Source: Epilithonimonas hungarica
GTDB taxonomy: Bacteria > Bacteroidota > Bacteroidia > Flavobacteriales > Weeksellaceae
Assembly: GCF_900102265.1 (NCBI RefSeq)
Contig: NZ_FNBH01000004.1
Location: 310,001 to 374,000 of the forward strand
Reading direction: 5' to 3'
Length of the DNA: 64,000 nucleotides
Below, piece by piece: positions 7,750 through 16,567 of this stretch. How positions within the stretch are numbered: position 1 is the stretch's first letter; every line of letters starts with the position of its first letter. The translations under genes were made by a program, and so were the position numbers. Under the pieces are notes generated by a model, which saw nothing but the letters and a program-made list of their open reading frames with translations, ran no database searches and had not been told where the DNA came from.

Positions 7750-10700
7750 CTATTTTAAAACTGTAGCACTCATCATTCCAATCACGACATCATTGCTCAC
7801 GGCTGTGAGTTTTATCGACTTTAATTCTTTATTCGCGTCAATCGGCAAGTCCAGAATTGTTGCTGAGCCACCATCAACCTGACGGTCTGTAAATCCTTTG
7901 ATGCTTGAATATTTGCTCAAATTTCCACCTTTGTACAATTCTCCGGTTTTCAATTTCACACGATACGGAATTTTGTCATCCGGAATTTCAAAAGCAAAAT
8001 TATCATCAAATAAATCCTGCTCAATCGGCCACCAATTCGTTGGGTTTTTCAGTTCCAATTCTGTCGTTGAACCATCAACATATTGAACCGTAATTTTTCC
8101 ATTCACAATCTGAGATTGCATAGGATTCGTAGAACCAGCCATCAGAAAATAGATTTTCTTTCCTTTCCCTGAAACAGGAATTTCAAGAGAATCAGAATAA
8201 TTATCCCACTGACTTACAAACGCGATATTTTTATCTATTTTATCAATTAAAAATGGAACTCCGAGAAACTCAATTTTGCCGTTTTTTCTTTTATTCATCA
8301 ATCCGCTGTCATCAATTTGAGCGGTGATTAACGGATAACACCAGTTTCCGATTCCCTGCCACGGAAGCTGTAAAGTCGGAACTTCCGGTCTTGGTGAAAG
8401 GTATTTTTGATTGAAAATCTCAGTCACTTTTTCATTGTATTTTGAAGCTAAAGAAATGTTGTTGAATTGACCTTGGTTTTCAATTTCCCAATCTGTGATT
8501 TCAATATTTTGTTTAATTCCGTTGTATTCAAGCTCAATAGAATTGGTTCCTTTACTTAAATAATTTGAAGGAATTTCAATGGTTGTACTTTGATTTTTTT
8601 GAATAGTGAAAGTTTTATTTAAACCATTAATATTCAGCTTTCCATTAATTTGATTTGTAGATTTTGATTGAATCTGAAGTTTTTTATTCGCCCATTTTGT
8701 CTCCAAAGGAAAACGGATATCCACATTCACAGGTTGCCACCAACTTGTTCCGTTTTGCTCGACCTGAACGAAAAAAGTTCCTTTTCTTTCCTGCTGGTTA
8801 AGTTCAAACTTGTGGTTGACCACCCCGTCTTCGCCCTTCGGTCGAATCCACCCCTCCGGAGGAGGGGAATTTTTAATCAAACCTTGTGGGTCGTAGATGT
8901 TTTTGATTTTCTTTTTTGAATCAAAATTTAACTGAAGACTTTCCGATATATAATTAACGTAGTCGGTTTGTTCGTTTTTTAATTCTTCTCCTGAATAATT
9001 GATTTCAATCTTAAAATCTTTTCCTGTCGGCGTTTCAAACTGAACAATTGGCTGTAAAATAGAATTCGGTTTAATTTTCCAATCCACATTTTTTCCATTC
9101 ACTTTCACCGATTTGATGTTGGAATAATTCACAGGAATCTGCATTTCCAACGCTACAAGATTTTGATATTTTGAAGTGAAAATATATTCCGTTTTTTTAG
9201 AATTTCTTTTAAACTGATAGTCCCAATCTGGAAGTTTCAGTTCGGCAGAATTCCAGTCTTTTGGAAATCCTGGTTTGATGCGAATCTTATATTCTAATAA
9301 ATTCGGATAAACCCCAAAAAGCCCTTCTGTCAAAGTTCGTGAAGCCACACCAATCGGGTCGGCAAAATCCCGGTACAATTCGCCACGAAACGCATCGTAA
9401 TGAGAAAGCTGTTCGAAATTCCCAGGACTGATGCCGTAATACATTGACTCAACCAGATTCCCCTTCCAAAGTTGATACGCATCCTCACTTCTTCCGGCTT
9501 GCCAGTATGCTAGAGCGGTTTGTAAATTTTCTGCCAAAGCCACATTGTTAATCGACCAGTCGTAAGGCTGCCAGTTTGTGGTTGATAAAGTGTAATAATC
9601 TTTATTTTGTGCACCATTTACCGTCACCGGAATCTTAGGTGTATGATGATTGATGTACTGTAAGTTTTGGTAATCTTCAAATTCATTTAAAATAAATGCA
9701 TCTGAAACGTGATAAATCGACCAAATTCCCGGTTTATCGTGAACGATTTGATTGCCCAAAGCATCTTTGTACTCAGCAAAGTAACCTTTATCTTTTAGCC
9801 AAAGCTGGTTTTTCATTGCCTTCAAAATCGCATCAGCTTCCTGTTCGTAAGGTTGAGGATTTTCACCAATGATTTTCGCCAGTTTCGCCATTTCACGGTT
9901 GGCTCTGTAATTATACGCTGAAGTGTGCGTCACTTTTCCACCCGAATATTGTAACGCATCGCTCGCCCAAATCGTTGCATACGCATCGTACAAATCTCCA
10001 CGCTTGAAATTTCGTTTTTCCCAATCCATATGACGAACCATTGTCGGCCACATTTTTTTCAGAAATTCTTTGTCTCCCGTGTAATTGAAATGCGAAAACA
10101 TCTGGTCAAAAAATACCAGATTCATATCATAATGATGCGGTTTTGTATTGTCATTCGGATTTCTGGAAATATATCCGCTGGAAAAAACGGAAGTTCCCAT
10201 TTTTTCCGCACTTCTCGCCAAATGAAGCAAAGTATCCATTTCTACAGGCGCAGAATCTGGTTTTAAAACCTGTGAAATGGCATAACTTTCAAAATGTTCT
10301 TTTGCTCGGTCGTGCCAGTTCAACGCATCAGCTGTGTAAGCGCCTCGCCACGCATTCAGTCGCATTCTCCAAGCAACGGCGCCGTGAAGGAAGGTTGGAC
10401 TTTCCCAAATTCCATCGGCTGCAACTGCCAAATTAGCTCCGAAATTATTTAAATCTGCATCGGGAGTTTTTAACTGAATTCTATTGGTTAATGTTAAACG
10501 GGATTTTTCAGCTTCATTAAATATGTTTTTCAACTCTTCATCCGAAAAGTTTTTTTCTGATTTTCCTTTGGCAACCTGAATATAAACCGGTTGTTTTTGT
10601 GAAGAATACGAAGCGTAAACAATTGGATATTTTTCGTTTTTATTTTGAGTAAACTCAGCAAGTTTTTCTAAAGTTTTTGCATCGGTCAATTGAAGAGAAT

Positions 10701-11358
10701 TAATATTTGAAAAACTTCCGTTAACGGTTTGAGTTTCTTTTTTCCTGTTTAAATAATTTAATTGAAAATGATTTTTACTAGTTTTATATTCATTAATCAG
10801 ACAATATTCAGGCAACAGATAAAATCCGGATTCTGGGTCTGCGCCGATGTCGCCGTTTCTGCTGAAAGTCGTTCCGCTCGCACCGCCAAAAATTGCAAAG
10901 ATTTTTGTTGAAGAATCTACATTTACAGTTTCCATTTTTAAAACTAAACCCTCTTCTTTAGCCTGTGCTAAAACAGTCAGTTTCAAAGTTCCGCTTCCTA
11001 AAATCGGGTCTTTGATTTCATACAACATCGAACCAGGTCGGTAACGGGTTTCAATTTTATCAGCCTGAATTAATTTTTTAATCGAATTTCCTTTTTGAAT
11101 GACGAATTGAAGATTTCCGCCCATTCCCGGAAGATACAAAGCAAATTCCGGCAAATCTCCCGCTTCAACTCTCGACGCACGGTTATCGCCATACAAAGCC
11201 CGATTGAATCTGTACTTTCCGTTGACCAATAAAAAATCGCCTTTGTCTTCTTTGTAATGCAGTTCACGCTCGTTATTCTGCCAATGTTTCGACTGGGAAT
11301 AAGAAAGTGAGAATACCGACAAAACTAGCAGTCCGGCGAAAATGGTTTTTCTTCGCAT
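7750..11358 (-). CDS. Secreted DUF4450 protein, multidomain glycosidase-like
   Basis: This 1202-residue protein has a signal peptide ending SLSYSQ. The N-terminal part matches the DUF4450 style (YRFNRALYGDNRASRVEAGD and LPGMGGNLQF near residues 48-85). The middle, about 310-720, reads as a six-hairpin helical barrel with WRMRLNAWRGAYTADALNWHDRA, NLVFFDQMFSHFNYTGD and GVYPNLLEYKIRIKPGFP. Beta-rich accessory domains follow. It overlaps nothing and lies one base from the GH28 gene, so the two are probably translationally coupled. An in-frame GC-rich repeat encodes about residues 830-847. Pectin side-chain cleavage is inferred from context only. Confidence 0.7.
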   Translation of the reverse strand: MRRKTIFAGLLVLSVFSLSYSQSKHWQNNERELHYKEDKGDFLLVNGKYRFNRALYGDNRASRVEAGDLPEFALYLPGMGGNLQFVIQKGNSIKKLIQADKIETRYRPGSMLYEIKDPILGSGTLKLTVLAQAKEEGLVLKMETVNVDSSTKIFAIFGGASGTTFSRNGDIGADPESGFYLLPEYCLINEYKTSKNHFQLNYLNRKKETQTVNGSFSNINSLQLTDAKTLEKLAEFTQNKNEKYPIVYASYSSQKQPVYIQVAKGKSEKNFSDEELKNIFNEAEKSRLTLTNRIQLKTPDADLNNFGANLAVAADGIWESPTFLHGAVAWRMRLNAWRGAYTADALNWHDRAKEHFESYAISQVLKPDSAPVEMDTLLHLARSAEKMGTSVFSSGYISRNPNDNTKPHHYDMNLVFFDQMFSHFNYTGDKEFLKKMWPTMVRHMDWEKRNFKRGDLYDAYATIWASDALQYSGGKVTHTSAYNYRANREMAKLAKIIGENPQPYEQEADAILKAMKNQLWLKDKGYFAEYKDALGNQIVHDKPGIWSIYHVSDAFILNEFEDYQNLQYINHHTPKIPVTVNGAQNKDYYTLSTTNWQPYDWSINNVALAENLQTALAYWQAGRSEDAYQLWKGNLVESMYYGISPGNFEQLSHYDAFRGELYRDFADPIGVASRTLTEGLFGVYPNLLEYKIRIKPGFPKDWNSAELKLPDWDYQFKRNSKKTEYIFTSKYQNLVALEMQIPVNYSNIKSVKVNGKNVDWKIKPNSILQPIVQFETPTGKDFKIEINYSGEELKNEQTDYVNYISESLQLNFDSKKKIKNIYDPQGLIKNSPPPEGWIRPKGEDGVVNHKFELNQQERKGTFFVQVEQNGTSWWQPVNVDIRFPLETKWANKKLQIQSKSTNQINGKLNINGLNKTFTIQKNQSTTIEIPSNYLSKGTNSIELEYNGIKQNIEITDWEIENQGQFNNISLASKYNEKVTEIFNQKYLSPRPEVPTLQLPWQGIGNWCYPLITAQIDDSGLMNKRKNGKIEFLGVPFLIDKIDKNIAFVSQWDNYSDSLEIPVSGKGKKIYFLMAGSTNPMQSQIVNGKITVQYVDGSTTELELKNPTNWWPIEQDLFDDNFAFEIPDDKIPYRVKLKTGELYKGGNLSKYSSIKGFTDRQVDGGSATILDLPIDANKELKSIKLTAVSNDVVIGMMSATVLK
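8819..8871 (-). repeat. 53-bp GC-rich palindromic element inside the DUF4450 gene
   Basis: On the coding strand it reads AATTCCCCTCCTCCGGAGGG at one end and ends GACGGGGTGGT. It contains the self-complementary CCCCTCC/GGAGGGG core and a second CCGAAGGGCG block. It is far richer in GC than its surroundings and encodes NSPPPEGWIRPKGEDGVV, which is unlike the rest of the protein. Both ends look like the short intergenic repeats known from Flavobacteriaceae. It adds no stop codon and keeps the frame. Confidence 0.7.
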
Positions 11359-11359
11359 T

Positions 11360-12763
11360 TTATGGTTTTAACTCGGTTAATGGCTGCCCGTTAACGGTTA
11401 CATTTTTTAAAGTCACATTTTTCAGATAATCCACTTTGTAAGGAATCTGAACGCCGGTCATTTTTGCGTTAATCATCGTGAAATCAGTTACCGGAGAAGA
11501 TTCATAAGCATCAGAGAATACAGCATATTTTCCACCTTTATCGACCGTTAAATTCTCAACCCATATATTTCTGATGGTCGGAATGTGATTTCCGGGCTTT
11601 TCATAATGCATATTGAAACGCACTGCCGCTTCTTTGTAAGCACCCACTTTTGTGTTGTAGAAAAATACGTTTTCGATTGTTCCGCCACGGCTTGAGCTGG
11701 TTTTAATTCTTAAAGCTCGGTCAAGATTCTTGCTGTCCATCACGTTTCCGATAGCGTAAATGCTTTTAGCGCCGCCTGCAATTTCACTTCCGATAACAAC
11801 TCCGCCGTGACCATCTTTCATTTCGCAGTTTTCGATGATATGGTTTTCGGCAGGTCTTCCGATGTCTCTTCCGTCTTCGTCTCTTCCAGATTTGATGGCA
11901 ATACAGTCGTCTCCTGTGTCAAAATATGAATCTTTAATCCAAACATTTTTACAGGCTTCAGGGTCGAAACCGTCGTTGTTTGGCCCGTGGCTGATGACTT
12001 TTACTCTTTCAATCAAAACGTTTTCACACAAAACCGGGTTTAGATTCCACATTGGAGAGTTTTTAACCAAAACATCTGCCATATAAAAGTTTTTCGACTT
12101 GTAAGGCTGAACGAAATTTGGTCTTAAATACCATCCATCACCAAAAATTCTTTCTCTTGCAGGTTTTCTCTGCGCCATATATTCGTGAAGTTTCGCACGG
12201 GCAGGATTTTGTCTTCCCGGACGAGTTTCATTATATCCATATTTTGTAGCACCACACCAGAACCACCAGTTGTCTAAATCTGAATTTCCATCTAACGTTC
12301 CTTTTCCGGTAATGGCGATATTTTCTTCTTCGTACGCGTAAATCAGAGATGAATAATTCATACATTCCATTCCTTCCCAACGCGTGAAAACAATAGGGTA
12401 GTCGTTGCTGTCCTGACTGAACAAAATTGTAGAACCGTCGCTCAAATGAAGATTAACATTAGATTTTAAATAAATTGCTCCCGTTAAGAAAACTCCGTTT
12501 GGAACAACAACTCTTCCGCCGCCTTCTGCATTACATTTTTCTATGGCTTTTTTGAAAGCTTCGGTATTTTTCGTTTTTCCGTCACCTACAGCTCCGAAAT
12601 CGGTAATCAGGTAATCAACTTTTCTGAATTCAGGCTTTTTGATTTGCTTTTTTAACGCTTTGATTTCTTTTAAAGGCTGTTTTGCGGAAGTCCACGGTTT
12701 GTATTGTGCCGATACTGAAACTGACAAAACCAAAGCGAATAGAATTAGAATATATTTTTTCAT
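11360..12763 (-). CDS. GH28 polygalacturonase / rhamnogalacturonan hydrolase, exported
   Basis: This 467-residue beta-helix enzyme has a signal peptide (residues 1-20). All four GH28 blocks are present: PNNDGFDP (261-268, acidic D264), TGDDCIAIKSG (283-293, D285/D286), GHGG (318-321) and RIKT (352-355). It hydrolyses alpha-1,4-linked galacturonate in the pectin backbone or an exposed oligosaccharide. The segment NNDGFDPEACKNV fits the exo-acting Bacteroidetes branch, but I cannot fix exo or endo action by eye. It is the first gene of its unit, with the shared promoter element 65 bases upstream. Confidence 0.9.
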   Translation of the reverse strand: MKKYILILFALVLSVSVSAQYKPWTSAKQPLKEIKALKKQIKKPEFRKVDYLITDFGAVGDGKTKNTEAFKKAIEKCNAEGGGRVVVPNGVFLTGAIYLKSNVNLHLSDGSTILFSQDSNDYPIVFTRWEGMECMNYSSLIYAYEEENIAITGKGTLDGNSDLDNWWFWCGATKYGYNETRPGRQNPARAKLHEYMAQRKPARERIFGDGWYLRPNFVQPYKSKNFYMADVLVKNSPMWNLNPVLCENVLIERVKVISHGPNNDGFDPEACKNVWIKDSYFDTGDDCIAIKSGRDEDGRDIGRPAENHIIENCEMKDGHGGVVIGSEIAGGAKSIYAIGNVMDSKNLDRALRIKTSSSRGGTIENVFFYNTKVGAYKEAAVRFNMHYEKPGNHIPTIRNIWVENLTVDKGGKYAVFSDAYESSPVTDFTMINAKMTGVQIPYKVDYLKNVTLKNVTVNGQPLTELKP

Positions 12764-12802
12764 AAAGATTTAGATTCAAATTTTAAAACAATTTCTTGTA
12801 TT

Positions 12803-12846
12803 GCAAACTAATATTAATGCGAAGAAAAATTATCCTGCACTGTCGG
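12803..12846 (-). promoter_or_regulatory. Pectin-regulon promoter element, copy B (before GH28)
   Basis: On the minus strand ACCGAC joins AGTGCAGGATAATT (12841-12828), then 17 bases, then TAGTTTGC (12810-12803). Twenty consecutive bases, 12828-12847 read on the plus strand as AATTATCCTGCACTGTCGGT, are identical to copy C. The TAG(T/A)TTGC box would be the -7 element and the conserved block would cover the -33 region. The GH28 start codon lies 40 bases below the box. Confidence 0.75.
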
Positions 12847-12854
12847 TTATAAGA

Positions 12855-13766
12855 TTATTTGTTTTGGAATAAAGTCTTAAGCCAATCAGAACAGAGTTTT
12901 TTCCAATTGTCCGTCAGTTCCGATTTATTTGTAATTCCGATTTTATGTTCGCCTTCCGGGAAAATAAATAAAGCGCCTTTAACTTTATTTTTTGTCATTA
13001 CCTGATAATACAGAAGACTGTTCATCACGGGGACAGTTTTATCATTTTGTGCGTGAAAAAGAATGGTTGGTGGCGTTCTATCTGTCACACGATTCTGCAT
13101 AGAATATTCGGCGATCTTTTCTTTAGAGGCATTTTCGCCAAGCAAACTGTTACGGCTTCCAATGTGCGCGAATTCTCCCAGATCGATGACAGGCGAAACC
13201 AAAATGGCAAAATTTGGAATTGTAGAAATGGATGTCCAATCGTCTTTCAGTTCCGTGTAATCCGTGGTAATGTTACTCACTGATGCAGCTAGATGTCCAC
13301 CTGCGGAAGTTCCTATCACACCGATCTGGTCTGGAGAAATCCCATATTGAACAGCATTTTTTCTAAGATATTTTATCGCTACTTGAATATCTTGTAAAGG
13401 TGCAATTTCTCTTTGCTTCACATCGGGAGAAATTGGTAATCTGTAATTCAAAACAAAAGCTGAAATTCCTAAAGTGTTAAACCATTTTGCAATCTGAAAT
13501 CCGTTCAGGTCATATGTAAGTTTGTAGTAACCACCACCCGGAATAATGATTACAGCCATTGGTTTTCTGTCTTCCTTTGGTGGTAAGAAGGAAAACAATT
13601 CAGGTTCTTTTATCTGTACAATTCGGCCATCTTTTTCTTCGGTTTTTAATGGTAGTCCTTTGGAATTGGGCATTTGACCTTTTGGCCAGAGCGTAATTTT
13701 TTCCTGACCAAAAATTGAGTTTACAAATAAAATCAAAAAGAGTAATCCGAATTTTTTTATTCTCAT
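12855..13766 (-). CDS. Alpha/beta hydrolase, probable carbohydrate esterase, exported
   Basis: This 303-residue protein has a signal peptide ending NSIFGQ. It shows the esterase/lipase layout: an oxyanion motif PGGGYY at 76-81, nucleophile GTSAGGH with S154, and a likely triad with D242 (HAQNDKTVP) and H274 (EGEHKIG). Proteins of this type in polysaccharide loci remove acetyl or feruloyl groups. It ends 91 bases before the GH28 gene and follows the SGNH acetylesterase by 17 bases, so the two esterases probably form one transcript. Deacetylation of pectin is inferred. Confidence 0.8.
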   Translation of the reverse strand: MRIKKFGLLFLILFVNSIFGQEKITLWPKGQMPNSKGLPLKTEEKDGRIVQIKEPELFSFLPPKEDRKPMAVIIIPGGGYYKLTYDLNGFQIAKWFNTLGISAFVLNYRLPISPDVKQREIAPLQDIQVAIKYLRKNAVQYGISPDQIGVIGTSAGGHLAASVSNITTDYTELKDDWTSISTIPNFAILVSPVIDLGEFAHIGSRNSLLGENASKEKIAEYSMQNRVTDRTPPTILFHAQNDKTVPVMNSLLYYQVMTKNKVKGALFIFPEGEHKIGITNKSELTDNWKKLCSDWLKTLFQNK

Positions 13767-13783
13767 TTAATTAAAATAAAAAA

Positions 13784-14518
13784 TTATTTAATGTATTTTT
13801 CCAAACCTATATTCAAAGGTTTCAACGCCTTGACAGCGAGCTTTGCAACGGATTCTGCACCAAATCTTGACAGGTGTGTGTCATCCGCTTTGTCTTTGTT
13901 GTAATAAGGATTTTCACCTGCTTTAAAATGAAGATGGAGAAGCTTTGATTTTTCTGGACCTGCAGAAATTTCCATTTGCTCCGTTAATAATTGCATATCA
14001 ACGAAAGAAACTTTCATAGCATCCGCCACCAATTTTACCACTAATGAATATTCTTTGTGCGTGTCTATTAGAACACCATTTTCATTGAAATTTCTCCTTG
14101 TGATGGATGTCATCAAAATCGGTGTTGCGCCTTTGGCTCTGGTTTCATTGACATATCTTTCCAGATTGGCTCTGTATTGTGTGTAAGGATTGGTGAATTT
14201 TGTGGAGTCTTTCAGCTTTTGATCGTTATGTCCGAATTGAATAATGACAAAATCACCTTTTTTCAACTGCTTTTCTATTTTGTCCCAACGTCCTTCTGTG
14301 CGGAAACTTTTGGAACTTCTGCCATTCATCGCGAGGTTTTGGATCTCGATTCCTGATGTAAAAAACTGTGGCAAAACCTGTCCCCAGCCGTGTTCGGGAT
14401 TTTTGTCAGGATTGTCTTTGTTGGACATTGTAGAATCGCCAATTAAAAATAATGTTGGTTTCTGAGCCCATATCATTAATGAAAGAAACAGAAATATGAT
14501 GGAAAGTTTTTTATTCAT
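13784..14518 (-). CDS. Rhamnogalacturonan acetylesterase-like SGNH hydrolase (CE12 type)
   Basis: This 244-residue exported protein has all SGNH blocks: GDST with catalytic S29, NGRSSKSF with the block II Gly (N65-G66), GHND at 96-99, and DDTHLS with D212 and H215. The pattern FLIGDSTMSNK...HGWGQVLPQFF is typical of rhamnogalacturonan acetylesterases. It would strip acetyl groups from galacturonate so that GH28 and GH105 enzymes can act. It lies between GH105 and the alpha/beta esterase; the gap to GH105 holds a REP-like repeat. Confidence 0.87.
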   Translation of the reverse strand: MNKKLSIIFLFLSLMIWAQKPTLFLIGDSTMSNKDNPDKNPEHGWGQVLPQFFTSGIEIQNLAMNGRSSKSFRTEGRWDKIEKQLKKGDFVIIQFGHNDQKLKDSTKFTNPYTQYRANLERYVNETRAKGATPILMTSITRRNFNENGVLIDTHKEYSLVVKLVADAMKVSFVDMQLLTEQMEISAGPEKSKLLHLHFKAGENPYYNKDKADDTHLSRFGAESVAKLAVKALKPLNIGLEKYIK

Positions 14519-14547
14519 TTTTGAATTGTTTTAACATTGAATCATTC

Positions 14548-14627
14548 GCAGCCCGGCTTGAACAGAGCTCTTTTTGTGGAGCGAAGCGGAACAAAAAAGC
14601 GGGAGTGGAAGACGGATAAAGCTGCCC
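14548..14627 (+). repeat. REP-like structured repeat, copy 1
   Basis: It begins GCAGCCCGGCTTGA and ends GCTGCCC, with GCAGC/GCTGC terminal pairing and an inner TTTTTGT...ACAAAAA pairing. Its reverse-oriented relative at 17166-17235 shares both ends and the AGCGGGA..GGA..CGGA block. It lies between the GH105 stop codon and the SGNH esterase start. Confidence 0.75.
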
Positions 14628-14647
14628 TAATTTAAATAAAATATCGA

Positions 14648-15901
14648 CTATTTCTCAAATTCTATACTTGCGAGGATGAATGGACCAGTCCCTTTGGCAT
14701 CGTTGGAACGGATCTGTTCGTTGATGTAATACTCATAAGATCCATCTCTGTAAGGTTTTCCGCCTAAACCGGCTACAGCACAGCATTTATTGAGATTTAT
14801 AACGCCGTTTTCATCCACAGAGATCAGGTTTTTGATAATGCCGTCGTAACCTTTTTTAGCTGCAGCTTTGTAAGATTGTGGCAGATATCCTTCGTTCACG
14901 GACTTTATAATGGTGTAGACAAACATCGCCGAAGCGGTTGCTTCCTCATAATTACCTTTTTCCAGAGGTTTATCCAAAACCTGATACCAAAGCCCGGATT
15001 TTTTGTCCTGAACTTTGATGATGGCATCTGAAAATGACTTGATGTAAGAAATCAATCTTGCTCTACCGGGATGATTCTCAGGAAGATAATCCAAAACATC
15101 GACCATTGCCATCCCGTACCATCCCATTGCTCTGCCCCAAAAATTGGGAGAAAGTCCGGTCTCTTTGTTTGCCCAAGCTTGTTGTTTGCTCTCATCCCAA
15201 GCGTGATAAAGTAGTCCTGTTTTTTTGTCCAAGAGATTTTTCTGAACAGAATCAAACTGAAAAACAATATCATCATATGCTTTTTGAGCATCTGTTCCTT
15301 TTGTAAAATCTTTTGTATAATGTGTATAGAAGGGCATTCCCATATAAAGCCCGTCCAACCAAACCTGATATGGATAGATTTTTTTGTGCCAGAAAGAGCC
15401 TTCTTTGGTTCTTGGCTGTCCATCGATTTGTAGACGTAAGGTTTGAAGCGCTTTCAGATATTTGTCTTTTTTCTCTTTTTCGTAGAGATAAAGCAATACG
15501 TTTCCACTATTGAGAAGGTCGATGTTGTATTTTTCCAACTCATAGGTAAGAATAGTTCCGTCATCTTTAATCAGTTTTTCTCCAAAGTCGCTGATATAAT
15601 CATAATATTCTTTCTTTCCTGTTTTAGCATAGAGTTTTTCGGCTCCGTCTAGAACAATGGCAGAAGGATAGGTCCATTTTGGACTTTTGCTGAAATCCAG
15701 CATCCAAGCTTCCGGGAAACGGTGCATCTCGGAAAGCATCATTCTTTCCGACCATTTCAGATTTGTGGGAACGACTTTTCCTGATTGAGATCTTGAAGCT
15801 TCTATTTTAGCTGCCATTTTTGTTTGTGCAGAAACGAAGAATACTCCGGAACTCAAAGCAATAAGGACAAGGACTTTTATTTTGTGATTGATCAAACTCA
15901 T
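14648..15901 (-). CDS. GH105 unsaturated rhamnogalacturonyl hydrolase, exported
   Basis: This 417-residue protein has a signal peptide ending FFVSAQ and an (alpha/alpha)6 barrel. Hallmarks are RFPEAW near 61-66, YNIDLLNSG with D128, VWLDGLYMGMPF with the likely catalytic D183, and NFWGRAMGWYGMAM. The family hydrates and cleaves the unsaturated galacturonyl residue left by a rhamnogalacturonan or pectate lyase. No lyase gene is in the window, so the substrate must come from elsewhere. It is the first gene of the minus-strand unit that continues into the two esterases, and copy C of the shared promoter element lies 50 bases upstream. Confidence 0.9.
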   Translation of the reverse strand: MSLINHKIKVLVLIALSSGVFFVSAQTKMAAKIEASRSQSGKVVPTNLKWSERMMLSEMHRFPEAWMLDFSKSPKWTYPSAIVLDGAEKLYAKTGKKEYYDYISDFGEKLIKDDGTILTYELEKYNIDLLNSGNVLLYLYEKEKKDKYLKALQTLRLQIDGQPRTKEGSFWHKKIYPYQVWLDGLYMGMPFYTHYTKDFTKGTDAQKAYDDIVFQFDSVQKNLLDKKTGLLYHAWDESKQQAWANKETGLSPNFWGRAMGWYGMAMVDVLDYLPENHPGRARLISYIKSFSDAIIKVQDKKSGLWYQVLDKPLEKGNYEEATASAMFVYTIIKSVNEGYLPQSYKAAAKKGYDGIIKNLISVDENGVINLNKCCAVAGLGGKPYRDGSYEYYINEQIRSNDAKGTGPFILASIEFEK

Positions 15902-15925
15902 TTTATTGATTTAAAATTAATAATC

Positions 15926-15970
15926 GCAATCTAAAATAATCACAAATGATAATTATCCTGCACTGTCGGT
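15926..15970 (-). promoter_or_regulatory. Pectin-regulon promoter element, copy C (before GH105)
   Basis: On the minus strand ACCGAC plus AGTGCAGGATAATT (15964-15951) is followed by exactly 17 bases and TAGATTGC (15933-15926). It matches copy B over 20 bases (15951-15970). The GH105 ATG begins 25 bases below the box. Confidence 0.75.
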
Positions 15971-16000
15971 ATATTAATTACAGAATCAAAATAGACATTT

Positions 16001-16504
16001 TTAAAATTCCTGATACAGATAGCGATCGGGATAGGTCAGTTTTTCACTTTTGCGTTGACTATTGACGATGATATGGATGATATTCATTTGGTCATCAAAA
16101 AGATTATATAAAAAGCTTACAGCGGTTTCCACTTTTTTGGGGTTAGATACACCTTCTGATTCCAAAAAAATATCGACACTTTCTTTATCCTCTTGGTAGC
16201 CGACAAAATTCACTTTTACAAATTGATTGTTGACTTTAAGTTTTAGGTATTCGGATGCATAGTTTTTCAGATTTTCCTGCATTTCCTTTTCATATTTGAT
16301 ATCTTGAAAATGGAGATTTTTACCATATTTTTTATTGATCGCATTTTCCAGGTCATCCATAAAAAAACGTCCGGTAATTTCAAATGTCCTTGATTTTTGA
16401 TTGTAGTTGAACTCCATGGAACCAACATGATAGGGATGTGGTTTGAAGGATATAAAAGCAAAGATAAAAGAGAAGGCAAATATTATGGACAGAACTTTCT
16501 TCAT
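16001..16504 (-). CDS. DUF6702-like exported protein
   Basis: This 167-residue protein has an N-terminal signal or anchor (MKKVLSIIFAFSFIFAFISF) followed by KPHPYHVGSMEFNYN, FEITGRFFMDDLENAINKKYG and a tail FLYNLFDDQMNIIHI. This order matches the small Bacteroidetes family I know as DUF6702, of unknown function. It is divergent from the HupE-like gene with a 63-bp gap, and the two families are often neighbours, which suggests a shared role, perhaps in metal uptake. That role is inference. Confidence 0.7.
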   Translation of the reverse strand: MKKVLSIIFAFSFIFAFISFKPHPYHVGSMEFNYNQKSRTFEITGRFFMDDLENAINKKYGKNLHFQDIKYEKEMQENLKNYASEYLKLKVNNQFVKVNFVGYQEDKESVDIFLESEGVSNPKKVETAVSFLYNLFDDQMNIIHIIVNSQRKSEKLTYPDRYLYQEF

Positions 16505-16567
16505 TGGTTTGGAAATTTTAAATCGAAATTAATCATTATTTTCGTGAATCTTTTTAAAAATGATAGG

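Noticed and set aside
16397-16567. A 57-residue N-terminal extension of the HupE-like protein
   Set aside because: It overlaps the divergent DUF6702 gene and encodes no signal or membrane segment; the start at 16568 fits the family.
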